64,000 nucleotides of DNA from SYFY01 sp041752315. Its GTDB lineage: Bacteria > Pseudomonadota > Gammaproteobacteria > Pseudomonadales > Azotimanducaceae. The notes beneath the pieces are model-generated. The model saw nothing but the letters and a program-made list of their open reading frames with translations, was not told the DNA's origin and did no database searches. The stretch lies in assembly GCA_041752315.1 (NCBI GenBank), contig JBGSHJ010000070.1, forward strand, positions 36,617 through 100,616, given 5' to 3'. The position numbers were made by a program, and so were the translations under genes. Of the stretch, positions 56,417 through 64,000 are shown piece after piece; the stretch's first letter is position 1, and the number at the start of each line of letters is the position of its first letter.

Positions 56417-57655
56417 ATGTCGGATGCAGTACCGCACAGCGCGGCGATCTCGTATCGGCGGGTCTACCTTCTGCTATGCGGCAGCATCGCTGCTCAGGCA
56501 CTGGGTCAGAGCGCCATGTTTGCCGTCCTGCCATCGATTGGACGCGAAGTCGGCTTGCTGGAAATCCAGGTCGGTTCGATCATCGCGGCATCCTCACTGG
56601 TTTTTTTCTTTGCTGGTCCTTACTGGGGACGTGCCAGTGATCGATTTGGCCGGCGGCCGGTTTTCCTGATTGGTCAGCTCGGGTATGTCATTGGCGGTTC
56701 ATTGTTCGCCGCCAGCTTCTGGTTTGCCCTCGAAGGCCTGATGACCCCGATTTATGCCTGGTTGTGCATGATTGGCGCGCGCATGACCCAGGCTACCCTC
56801 ATGTCTGCCTCCCAGCCCGCGGCAGGTGCCTATATTGCGGATATCACCGGTGCTGGCAGTCGTGCCAAGGGCCTGGCGCGAATCGGTGCGGCAAACAACC
56901 TCGGATCGATTGCCGGGCCCGCCATCGGTGGGCTGCTCGCAACAGTGTCGCTGCTGGCGCCATTTGTACTGGCGGTCGCCTCGGTAGCGATCGCTGCAGT
57001 GCTGTCCTGGATCTATCTGCCTTCCGCTCCCCGGGCCGCAAGCCAGGTGCGACGCCCCAAGGTGAAGTTCACCGACCCACGTCTCCTGCCCTGGATCGTA
57101 CCCGGCATTCTCATGTTCATGGGTGCCGCCGTGGTACAGCAGACCCTTTCCTTCCGTATCCAGGATGCGTTGCATCTTGATGCTGCGGGCGGGGCGAGCG
57201 CGTTTGGCTACACCATGATGGCCTCGGCGCTGGCCGGGCTGCTGGCGCAGTCGGTCATTGTCCAGCGTGTCACGCTGTCACCTGCTGCGTGGCTCGGCAT
57301 CGGGCTGCCATTGATCGCTCTGGCCCTGCTGCTGATGGCACTGTTTGCTTCCTTCAATACGTTCATCTTCGCAAACGTCTGCATGGGGTTTGGGATGGGC
57401 TTCGCAGGTGCCGGTTTCAGCGCCGGGGCTTCCCTGGCGGTAACCGCAGAAGAACAGGGCGCGGTTGCCGGTGTCAGTGCCGCGTGTTCGTCGGCTGGCT
57501 GGATTGTCGGACCATTGCTGGGGCCAGGCCTGTACCGACTGATGCCGGAACTTCCATTTCTGCTGACCGCCCTGATGGTGGGTGCGGTTGCGGTCCAGGT
57601 CCTGCTTCGCGTTCGACGCTCATCGGGCAGCAATCGGACGCGGGACCCCGAGTGA
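56417..57655 (+). CDS. MFS transporter
   Basis: Twelve-helix secondary transporter, 412 residues from ATG 56417 (MSDAVPHSAAISYRRV). The motif A loop is GRASDRFGRRPVF between helices 2 and 3, and GFGMGFAGAGFSAGASLAVTAEEQGAVAGVSA in the second half. It resembles drug/proton antiporters (DHA1-like). The frame is open to 56306 but those residues lack transporter features. It overlaps the amidase start by four bases (GTGA), suggesting a shared transcript, an odd partnership. Confidence 0.88.
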   Translation: MSDAVPHSAAISYRRVYLLLCGSIAAQALGQSAMFAVLPSIGREVGLLEIQVGSIIAASSLVFFFAGPYWGRASDRFGRRPVFLIGQLGYVIGGSLFAASFWFALEGLMTPIYAWLCMIGARMTQATLMSASQPAAGAYIADITGAGSRAKGLARIGAANNLGSIAGPAIGGLLATVSLLAPFVLAVASVAIAAVLSWIYLPSAPRAASQVRRPKVKFTDPRLLPWIVPGILMFMGAAVVQQTLSFRIQDALHLDAAGGASAFGYTMMASALAGLLAQSVIVQRVTLSPAAWLGIGLPLIALALLLMALFASFNTFIFANVCMGFGMGFAGAGFSAGASLAVTAEEQGAVAGVSAACSSAGWIVGPLLGPGLYRLMPELPFLLTALMVGAVAVQVLLRVRRSSGSNRTRDPE

Positions 57656-58317
57656 ACAGGCGCGGTCAGGCGACTACCGGATCGGGCGACAGGCGCGTGT
57701 TGAAACTGCGCGTGGCAGTGGCTCTGTTGCTGATGGTGGTGGCTGTTTCACCTCTGGTGCAGGCGCGACACTCGGGTAGCATGCGGGCACAGCCGATCGA
57801 CATGATTGTCCTTCACTCAACCGGTGGACCGTTCTGTGATCCGGCAAGCGGGCGGCCGATCTGGGTGCTGGCGGGCAATCTGGCAGACAACATCCGCCAG
57901 ATCGAAGCGCATCCGGTACTTGGCATTCACTACATGATCGATCGGGATGGCACCAGGCGAGCGAGCGTCCCTGAAGACCAGCTGGCGCACCACGTGTTCA
58001 CTTTCAGTGGTCGGTCCATTGCCATCGAATTGATCAATGACGGTGATGGAGTCGATCCTTTTCCGGATGCCCAATTGTCTTCGCTGGTGCTTCTCCTGCG
58101 GGACATCACGTCCCGGCGTGCCATTTCGCGCGAAGGCATTGTGCGTCATTCAGACCTCGATCATGGTGTGCTGCCTTGCGACCGGTCACAGCGACGCAAG
58201 GTGGACCCGGGCGCTGCATTCCCATTCGAGATGGTCCTGGCACGCGTATTCGACGAGAGGACATATCCAGGTGACTCCCGGAGTGGCGCAGACCCGGCAG
58301 TGTCAGATTCGCAGTGA
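57652..58317 (+). CDS. N-acetylmuramoyl-L-alanine amidase (Amidase_2/AmpD fold), exported
   Basis: Zinc amidase that removes the peptide from MurNAc. Start GTG 57652 overlaps the MFS stop; a signal-like stretch LRVAVALLLMVVAVSPLVQA follows near residue 20-38, so it is probably periplasmic. Zinc ligands are His in IVLHSTGG, His in RHSDLDHGV and Asp in KVDPGAAFP, the AmpD/AmiD pattern. The longer frame to 57289 is a shadow of the MFS gene. AmiD-like recycling of cell wall fragments is the probable role. Confidence 0.83.
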   Translation: MNRRGQATTGSGDRRVLKLRVAVALLLMVVAVSPLVQARHSGSMRAQPIDMIVLHSTGGPFCDPASGRPIWVLAGNLADNIRQIEAHPVLGIHYMIDRDGTRRASVPEDQLAHHVFTFSGRSIAIELINDGDGVDPFPDAQLSSLVLLLRDITSRRAISREGIVRHSDLDHGVLPCDRSQRRKVDPGAAFPFEMVLARVFDERTYPGDSRSGADPAVSDSQ

Positions 58318-58409
58318 CCGCCGTTGTTCCCATTTGCTCGGCAAGCTGAGCCAGGTGTGCTCCTGATGATAATATCGCGTCCTTTTCCACAATCAGGGCA
58401 GGCGTCATC

Positions 58410-59744
58410 GTGTCAGTCATCCTTCAGTCTCTTCCCGTTGGTGCCAGGGTTGGCATCGCCTTTTCGGGCGGTCTGGACACCAGTGCGGCGCTTCACTGGA
58501 TGCGGGCCAAAGGAGCCATTCCCTGCGCCTATACCGCCAATCTCGGTCAACCGGACGAAACCAGTTACGACGACATTCCACGAAAGGCAACCGAATACGG
58601 CGCCGAACTTGCGCGTCTGATCGACTGTCGTTCGCAACTGGTCGCCGAAGGGATTGCCGCGATCCAGAGCGGCGCCTTCCACATCACCACGGCTGGAGCG
58701 ACCTACTTCAACACCACGCCCCTTGGCCGGGCCGTTACCGGTACGATGCTGGTCGCGGCCATGCGCGAGGATGACGTCCATATCTGGGGGGACGGCAGCA
58801 CCTACAAAGGCAACGACATCGAACGCTTCTACCGCTATGGATTGATGGTCAATCCTGATCTCAAGGTTTACAAACCATGGCTGGATCAGACGTTTGTCGA
58901 CGAATTTGGTGGTCGGGCGGAGATGTCCGCCTATCTGCGTGCCGCCGGATTCGACTACCGGATGAGCGCCGAGAAGGCGTACTCGACGGATTCCAATCTG
59001 CTGGGAGCCACCCACGAAGCCAAGGACCTCGAGTTTCTCGACAAGGGTATCCGTATCGTCAATCCGATCATGGGGGTGGCCTTCTGGAAGGATGAAGTGG
59101 AGGTGAAGCCGGAAACTGTCAGCATCACTTTCGAGGAAGGAGTGCCGGTGGCGCTCAACGGTGTGACCTATACCGACCCGGTTGCCCTCATGCTCGAAGC
59201 CAACATCATTGGCGGGCGTCACGGCCTCGGGATGTCGGACCAGATCGAGAATCGCATCATTGAGGCGAAGAGCAGGGGGGTGTACGAAGCGCCGGGCATG
59301 GCATTGCTGTTCATAGCCTACGAACGTCTGGTCACAGGCATCCACAACGAAGACACCATCGAGCAGTACCGTACCAATGGTCGGCGACTTGGTCGATTGC
59401 TGTATCAGGGCCGCTGGTTCGACTCCCAGGCGATGATGCTGCGCGAGACGGCCCAGCGGTGGATCGCCAGTGCCATCTCCGGCGACGTGACGATCGAACT
59501 GCGTCGTGGCAATGACTACTCGCTGCTGGATACCCGCAGCGCGAATCTCACCTATCAGCCAGAGCGATTGACCATGGAACGCGGCGAAGGTGCTTTCACG
59601 CCCGCCGACCGAATCGGACAACTGACCATGCGGAATCTGGACATAGCAGACTCGCGTGACAAGCTCTTTCTCTATGGGCGGGCTGGACTGTTGAGCGATG
59701 GCAAGGATGGAGTTGCCCGCCTGCTGGCACCCAAAAGATCATGA
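58410..59744 (+). CDS. argG: Argininosuccinate synthase
   Basis: Joins citrulline and aspartate with ATP in arginine synthesis. The PP-loop AFSGGLDTSAALHWM is at the N-terminus; the long form of the enteric type is seen in TPLGRAVTGTMLVAAM, WGDGSTYKGNDIERFYRYG, GLGMSDQIENRIIEAKSRG. 444 residues match E. coli (447). GTG start. I found no clear ARG box upstream. Confidence 0.97.
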   Translation: MSVILQSLPVGARVGIAFSGGLDTSAALHWMRAKGAIPCAYTANLGQPDETSYDDIPRKATEYGAELARLIDCRSQLVAEGIAAIQSGAFHITTAGATYFNTTPLGRAVTGTMLVAAMREDDVHIWGDGSTYKGNDIERFYRYGLMVNPDLKVYKPWLDQTFVDEFGGRAEMSAYLRAAGFDYRMSAEKAYSTDSNLLGATHEAKDLEFLDKGIRIVNPIMGVAFWKDEVEVKPETVSITFEEGVPVALNGVTYTDPVALMLEANIIGGRHGLGMSDQIENRIIEAKSRGVYEAPGMALLFIAYERLVTGIHNEDTIEQYRTNGRRLGRLLYQGRWFDSQAMMLRETAQRWIASAISGDVTIELRRGNDYSLLDTRSANLTYQPERLTMERGEGAFTPADRIGQLTMRNLDIADSRDKLFLYGRAGLLSDGKDGVARLLAPKRS

Positions 59745-59758
59745 CAGGAGAGTAAACG

Positions 59759-61645
59759 ATGCCGGCGCGGCGACAGGGGTCCCTCACACATCGGCGTGGG
59801 CGCCAGATCGTGTCCAAAAACCTGTCAACCGTGCTGCTTCTGTTGTGCGTGCTGGCAGGCTGCGGAGGTGCGGATGGACCGCCGCCTGCATCCGATCCGG
59901 TGACGATGCGAACGGTCGAGCAGGGCAAAGTGGTGGGTTACGTGCATCCGGAGCGCGCGGTACACGTCTGGAAGGGCATTCCATTTGCAGCACCACCCGT
60001 TGGTGATTTGCGCTGGCGCGCGCCATTGAAGCCCGCCGCCTGGGACGGAACGCGCGCCATGTTGACCTCCGCCAGCGAGTGCCCCCAACTGGACATGCCG
60101 GACTCGACCAAGGTGAAAGGCAACGAAGACTGCCTGTACCTGGATGTTTATGCGCCGCCACTTGCTGTTGACGCCATCCTGCAGGAAGAACACCGCCTGC
60201 CGGTGATGGTCTGGATCCATGGTGGGGGCAATTCGCTGGGCAGTGCGCAGATCTACGATGCTTCGCGGCTGGCTGCCACCGGCAACGTGATTGTCGTGAA
60301 CGTGCAGTACCGTCTGGGCGTACTCGGCTGGTTCAGTCATCCGGCGATGCGCGAGCAGGCGGCGAACGCAGAGGATGCGTCCGGCAACTACGGAACCCTC
60401 GATACGATCCGGGCCCTTGCGTGGGTCAGAACCAACATTGCCGCGTTTGGTGGCGATCCGGACAACGTCACGATCTTTGGCGAGTCCGCGGGTGGAGTGG
60501 ATGTGTATGCGCTTCTGTTATCGCCGCCCGCGAAAGGGTTGTTTCACAAGGCGATCGCACAAAGTGGAATCCTGATGAGTACGCGACGCGCCGAAGCGGA
60601 GGGTTTTGCAGACGATCACCCGCGGCGGGTCCCGGGTACCAACGAATTTCTGCTGCAGTACCTGCTGGCGGAAGGCAAGGTGAAGGGTCGTGCGGCCGCG
60701 AAGACAGCCATCGCAGGAATGTCGAATGCGCAGATCGATGCCTGGCTCCGCAGCAAGACTGCTGCCGAACTGCTCTCGATCTTCAGCGAAAGTGCTGGCG
60801 GTGCGATGTACTACGTTCCGCAGGTCATCCGTGATGGACACGTCATAGTCGACATGGACCCGCTGGCTGCCGTAACCAACCCGGATCTGTACAACGCCGT
60901 GCCCTTCATCGCCGGAACCAACCGTGAAGAAACCAAGCTGTTTGATATGGTGGTGTCCAAACATGTTCGTCGGGTGATGGGCATCCCCGTTGGCATCGTT
61001 GATCAACGTGGGTTCGATCTGGAAGGTGAGTACGGCGGCTTGTTATGGAAAGCGCAAGGTAGCGATGAACCGCTCGCGCGGATGCGGGCCAGTGGCAGGG
61101 ATGAAGTTTATGGCTACCGCTTCGACTGGGATGAACAAGGCAAACTGGCGTGGCTTGACCTGTCCAGGCTGCTTGGTGCAGCCCATGCCATGGATGTGCT
61201 GTTTGTGTTCGGCTTCACCGACCTCGGCTGGTTTACGGACGTGATGTATGACGATCTGCGTTCGACTTCCACACTCTCGGCACAGATGCAGTCGTACTGG
61301 ACCCACTTTGCTCGCACAGGCTCACCCGGTCGTGGATTGAATGGCGATCTGCCTGAATGGAAGGTGTGGGGCGACCCACCCGGAGATGACAGGTTCATGG
61401 TTCTGGACTCGGTGTCCGGTGGTGGTGTGCGGATGTCAAACGAATCCGTGACCATCGAATCCGTGGTTGCAATGCTCGATGATGATTCCCGAGTGCTGGA
61501 TGCGAAAGAACGATGTGCGCTGTTCAGCCGATTTGTCCGCGGTTTTTATGTAACCAGGGTTCTCGACTATGCATCCTTTCAGGATGGAGCCTGCTTGCAG
61601 TGGCCGATTGAAACTCCCGTGTTGAGAGGGGAGGCTCCTGGGTGA
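59759..61645 (+). CDS. Type B carboxylesterase, predicted lipoprotein
   Basis: Alpha/beta hydrolase of the carboxylesterase/cholinesterase type. Catalytic Ser243 in FGESAGGVDVY; family marks EDCLYLDVYAP, VWIHGGG, YRLGVLGWF, FHKAIAQSG. A lipobox LAGC (Cys35) after a hydrophobic stretch marks it as a lipoprotein, so the enzyme likely faces the periplasm or surface. Starting at GTG 59810 would give a cleaner signal (VSKNLSTVLLLLCVLAGC) than ATG 59759. It lies just after argG, with no clear functional link. Confidence 0.87.
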   Translation: MPARRQGSLTHRRGRQIVSKNLSTVLLLLCVLAGCGGADGPPPASDPVTMRTVEQGKVVGYVHPERAVHVWKGIPFAAPPVGDLRWRAPLKPAAWDGTRAMLTSASECPQLDMPDSTKVKGNEDCLYLDVYAPPLAVDAILQEEHRLPVMVWIHGGGNSLGSAQIYDASRLAATGNVIVVNVQYRLGVLGWFSHPAMREQAANAEDASGNYGTLDTIRALAWVRTNIAAFGGDPDNVTIFGESAGGVDVYALLLSPPAKGLFHKAIAQSGILMSTRRAEAEGFADDHPRRVPGTNEFLLQYLLAEGKVKGRAAAKTAIAGMSNAQIDAWLRSKTAAELLSIFSESAGGAMYYVPQVIRDGHVIVDMDPLAAVTNPDLYNAVPFIAGTNREETKLFDMVVSKHVRRVMGIPVGIVDQRGFDLEGEYGGLLWKAQGSDEPLARMRASGRDEVYGYRFDWDEQGKLAWLDLSRLLGAAHAMDVLFVFGFTDLGWFTDVMYDDLRSTSTLSAQMQSYWTHFARTGSPGRGLNGDLPEWKVWGDPPGDDRFMVLDSVSGGGVRMSNESVTIESVVAMLDDDSRVLDAKERCALFSRFVRGFYVTRVLDYASFQDGACLQWPIETPVLRGEAPG

Positions 61646-61715
61646 GTCAAGGGAGCGGCGGCTCCAGGCGGTCGATCGGATAACCTGGCGGGTAATTGTA
61701 CAGACGCACTGGGCG

Positions 61716-62051
61716 ATGCAATCTGGTCCTCACCAAACAGCCCGGAGAGATCGATTGTCCATTCGCTTGTTGCTGTTGTTCGCAGGCATCACCGCATTTT
61801 CCGTACTCACGGTCCTGGCGCTGCTCGATGTCGGTTTCCTCGGCATCCTCGAGCCGCATTTCCAGAGCTGGGGTGGTGCACAGGTTTTTGTTGATCTGGT
61901 CATCGTGTGTGTCCTCGCCTGTGTCTGGATGGTGGACGATGCACGTTCCCGGGGTCTCAACGCCTGGCCGTTTGTATTGGTGACGTTGGTCGCGGGTTCG
62001 TTTGGTCCGCTGTCTTATCTGGTGGTTCGCGAATGGCGGGCAAGGGCCTGA
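61716..62051 (+). CDS. DUF2834 small membrane protein
   Basis: Three hydrophobic segments in about 111 residues (RLLLLFAGITAFSVL, VFVDLVIVCVLACVWM, FVLVTLVAGSFGPLSYLVVRE), with WMVDDARSRGLNAWPF between, the DUF2834 pattern. A TTG at 61755 (LSIRLLLL) may be the real start, since the first 13 residues are hydrophilic and atypical. Function unknown. Confidence 0.75.
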   Translation: MQSGPHQTARRDRLSIRLLLLFAGITAFSVLTVLALLDVGFLGILEPHFQSWGGAQVFVDLVIVCVLACVWMVDDARSRGLNAWPFVLVTLVAGSFGPLSYLVVREWRARA

Positions 62052-62131
62052 TCAACCCGGCCATGCACCTCATGGCTGTTGCACAGGCCGTCTGTGCAGA
62101 CGGCGAATACCGGCCTCCAACCGCTCCTCCA

Positions 62132-63073
62132 TCACTGCAGTGGTGTCGGAACGATCAACGCCCTGAGCGCCGCTGCGACCTGATACGGAGGTGGACCGGC
62201 ACCGGCAGAGGTACAGGCAGCGGCTCCTGCGGCAATGGCCCACCGCAGATGTTCTTCGGCACTTGCCGTGGAGTGAAACGAATACAGGCTGTGAATCAGG
62301 CCGGCGATCGCAGCGTCACCCGCGCCTATGGTGTCGACCAGTTCGATTGCCGGAGGTGGGGCGTGCCAGCCATTCGAGCCGATGTACAGCGTTGCTCCAT
62401 GCTCGCCGGATGTGTGGAGCAGCCACGCCTGAGGAGCCCAGGCTTGCAGTTGCACCAGACCCTGCATCGGATCGGCACAACGAAACAGCCCGCGCAGATC
62501 TTCATCCGAAACCTTGATCACGTCCGCCAGTTGGCACATTCGTTGGAGTGTCCTGTCGTACTGCTGGTCCATCAATGATCGATAGTTAGGGTCATAGCTG
62601 ATGCGTTTGCCACGGGACTTCAGCTGCTGCGCCATCGCCACCAGCGTGGCGGCGAGTGGTTCGCGGGCCAGGCTGATGCCGCCAAAATGGGCCCAGTCAA
62701 GTTCATCAATCCATCCAGCGGGAAGCGCGGAAGGATCAAAAAACAGATCGGCGCTGGCATTGCCAATGAAAAAATAGGCAGGTCCGGGCTGGGGTTCGAC
62801 CATGGCCAGCAGAGGTGCGTGAGGGACTCTCTGGATGAATCGTGTGTCCATGCCGGACGCTTCGCTGGCACGGAAGATCTGGTTGCCCAGGACATCGTTG
62901 CTGATCGAACCGGCAAACGTGGCGGGCAGGCCAAGACTGCACAGGGTTCGCGCGACATTCCACGAGGCTCCGCCGGGTACTGCCCACCACCGATCACCTG
63001 GCTGCCGCAGCATGTCGGTGAGCGCTTCGCCAAAGGCGATGATGCGGGGCAGTGGTGGTGAGGGCTGTGTCAT
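62132..63073 (-). CDS. PfkB-family carbohydrate kinase (fructokinase-like)
   Basis: Ribokinase-fold sugar kinase, 313 residues. First motif GGASWNVARTLCSLGLPATF, second DTIGAGDAAIAGLIHSLYS with the catalytic Asp. FGEALTDMLR at the start is typical of fructokinases. The substrate is inferred (fructose or similar). It is divergent from the ThDP enzyme gene. Confidence 0.87.
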   Translation of the reverse strand: MTQPSPPLPRIIAFGEALTDMLRQPGDRWWAVPGGASWNVARTLCSLGLPATFAGSISNDVLGNQIFRASEASGMDTRFIQRVPHAPLLAMVEPQPGPAYFFIGNASADLFFDPSALPAGWIDELDWAHFGGISLAREPLAATLVAMAQQLKSRGKRISYDPNYRSLMDQQYDRTLQRMCQLADVIKVSDEDLRGLFRCADPMQGLVQLQAWAPQAWLLHTSGEHGATLYIGSNGWHAPPPAIELVDTIGAGDAAIAGLIHSLYSFHSTASAEEHLRWAIAAGAAACTSAGAGPPPYQVAAALRALIVPTPLQ

Positions 63074-63224
63074 CTGGGCTGGATCAGATCAAGATCGGCG
63101 TTTCCCTGTCAATCGCGATCTGGGCATACTTCGCGGATGGAGTCCGCGGGGGGGCTCCTGTTCAGGACTGTGCCAATGCCTGTTCCAACCCTCTGCCAAC
63201 CCCTCTGCCAACAATAGGGATGTC

Positions 63225-64000
63225 ATGAGCACGAATTCCGATTCTTCAGGGCGCGACCGCAGCGGAGCGGAAAGCCTCGTACAGACGTTTGTCGATGCCG
63301 GTGTCAACGTCTGTTTTACCAATCCCGGAACTTCCGAGATGCATTTTGTAGCCGCTCTGGATACCAACCCCGGGATGCGGTGCGTACTTGGTCTGTTCGA
63401 AGGTGTGGTCACCGGCGCAGCGGACGGATATGGCCGAATGACCGGCACGCCGGCGGCAACGCTCCTGCACCTCGGACCAGGGCTCGGCAACGGGCTCGCC
63501 AATCTGCACAACGCCAAGAAGGCGCGAACGCCGATCGTCAATGTGGTGGGGGATCATGCGACCTATCACCGCAAGTATGACGCGCCGCTGAGCTCGGATG
63601 TGGAGGGCATCGCACGCCCGGTATCCGGCTGGGTCAATGTCTCCCATTCAGCGGATGACGTAGGTGCGGACGGCGCACGTGCAGTGCAGGCTGCCTTGTC
63701 ACCACCGGGTCAGGTCGCGACCCTGATTCTGCCGGCGGACACCGCGTGGAACCGTACCATGGCAGTTGCCAGACCATTGCCACGACGTGCGCCACGGCCG
63801 GTGGATTCCCAACAGGTTGATGCAGCGGCGAAGGCGCTGCGGACTGGGGAACCGGCGGTGCTGCTGATGAACGGGCTGATCACGGCTTCGCGGGCGGCAC
63901 TTGCCCAGCGCATTGCCAAGGCGACCGGGGCACGCGTGCTGACTGACACCTTTGTGCCGCGCATGGAGCGGGGTGCGGGTCGTGCCGAAATTCCCCGGCT
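63225..64000 (+). CDS. ThDP-dependent acetolactate-synthase-like enzyme, 3' end outside window
   Basis: ATG at 63225 opens a frame that runs off the window end after 258 codons. The N-terminal ThDP domain is clear: FTNPGTSEMHFVAAL, LFEGVVTGAADGYGRM with the cofactor-activating Glu, LHLGPGLGNGLANLHNAKKA, IVNVVGDHATYH. This subgroup is annotated as acetolactate synthase large subunit but resembles benzoylformate decarboxylase (MdlC) types; the actual reaction is unknown. Start context is weak. Confidence 0.83.
   Translation, partial: MSTNSDSSGRDRSGAESLVQTFVDAGVNVCFTNPGTSEMHFVAALDTNPGMRCVLGLFEGVVTGAADGYGRMTGTPAATLLHLGPGLGNGLANLHNAKKARTPIVNVVGDHATYHRKYDAPLSSDVEGIARPVSGWVNVSHSADDVGADGARAVQAALSPPGQVATLILPADTAWNRTMAVARPLPRRAPRPVDSQQVDAAAKALRTGEPAVLLMNGLITASRAALAQRIAKATGARVLTDTFVPRMERGAGRAEIPR

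Overview
The window is a stretch of chromosome from a GC-rich gammaproteobacterium. This follows from the gene content: PpiD, NhaB, SohB, NfuA, an Escherichia-type ArgG, cobalamin-dependent MetH, an AroG-class DAHP synthase, and the run mltD / methyltransferase / rnhA / dnaQ. Two large TonB-dependent receptors, two Rieske oxygenases, paired acyl-CoA dehydrogenases and a BLUF photoreceptor fit a free-living heterotroph, possibly from marine or sediment lineages; that habitat is inference. I saw no tRNA, rRNA, CRISPR array, phage or insertion sequence.

Layout. 0-27 kb is mostly housekeeping: ppiD (5' end cut off), mltD, a methyltransferase, rnhA-dnaQ, nhaB, nudC, an SCP2-like protein, sohB, an AcuI/YhdH reductase, a CPA2 antiporter, a siroheme sulfite/nitrite reductase with its DUF934 partner, a 50-residue membrane protein, metH, nfuA, DAHP synthase, an MscK-like channel, a frameshifted fatty acid desaturase, an EamA exporter and a nitronate-monooxygenase-like enzyme. 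28-43 kb is a catabolic block: TonB receptor, two acyl-CoA dehydrogenases, two Rieske oxygenases, a PhyH-type dioxygenase, a small DUF385-like protein, a flavoprotein, a second TonB receptor and a crotonase. 43-46.2 kb holds two divergent arms, DUF2878-DUF6134 and folE-BLUF-VOC, which look like part of a light or photo-oxidative response. 46-64 kb is mixed: a small M50-like protease, an SDR, a membrane protein of unknown role, a class III aminotransferase overlapping an APH-type kinase, a cyclase, a TetR regulator facing a sterol desaturase broken by an in-frame TGA, a DUF6178-like protein, an MFS transporter, an amidase, argG, a type B carboxylesterase, a DUF2834 protein, a PfkB kinase and the start of a ThDP enzyme.

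The best regulatory find is upstream of the DAHP synthase. An 18-codon leader peptide, MQTTTFFGGFYFGYWRVT, carries four Phe, two Tyr and one Trp. Mutually exclusive RNA hairpins and a strong intrinsic terminator follow it. This looks like an attenuator that reads all three aromatic amino acids. Two membrane di-iron enzymes (fatty acid desaturase and sterol desaturase) each carry one disabling lesion while the rest of the reading frame is intact.
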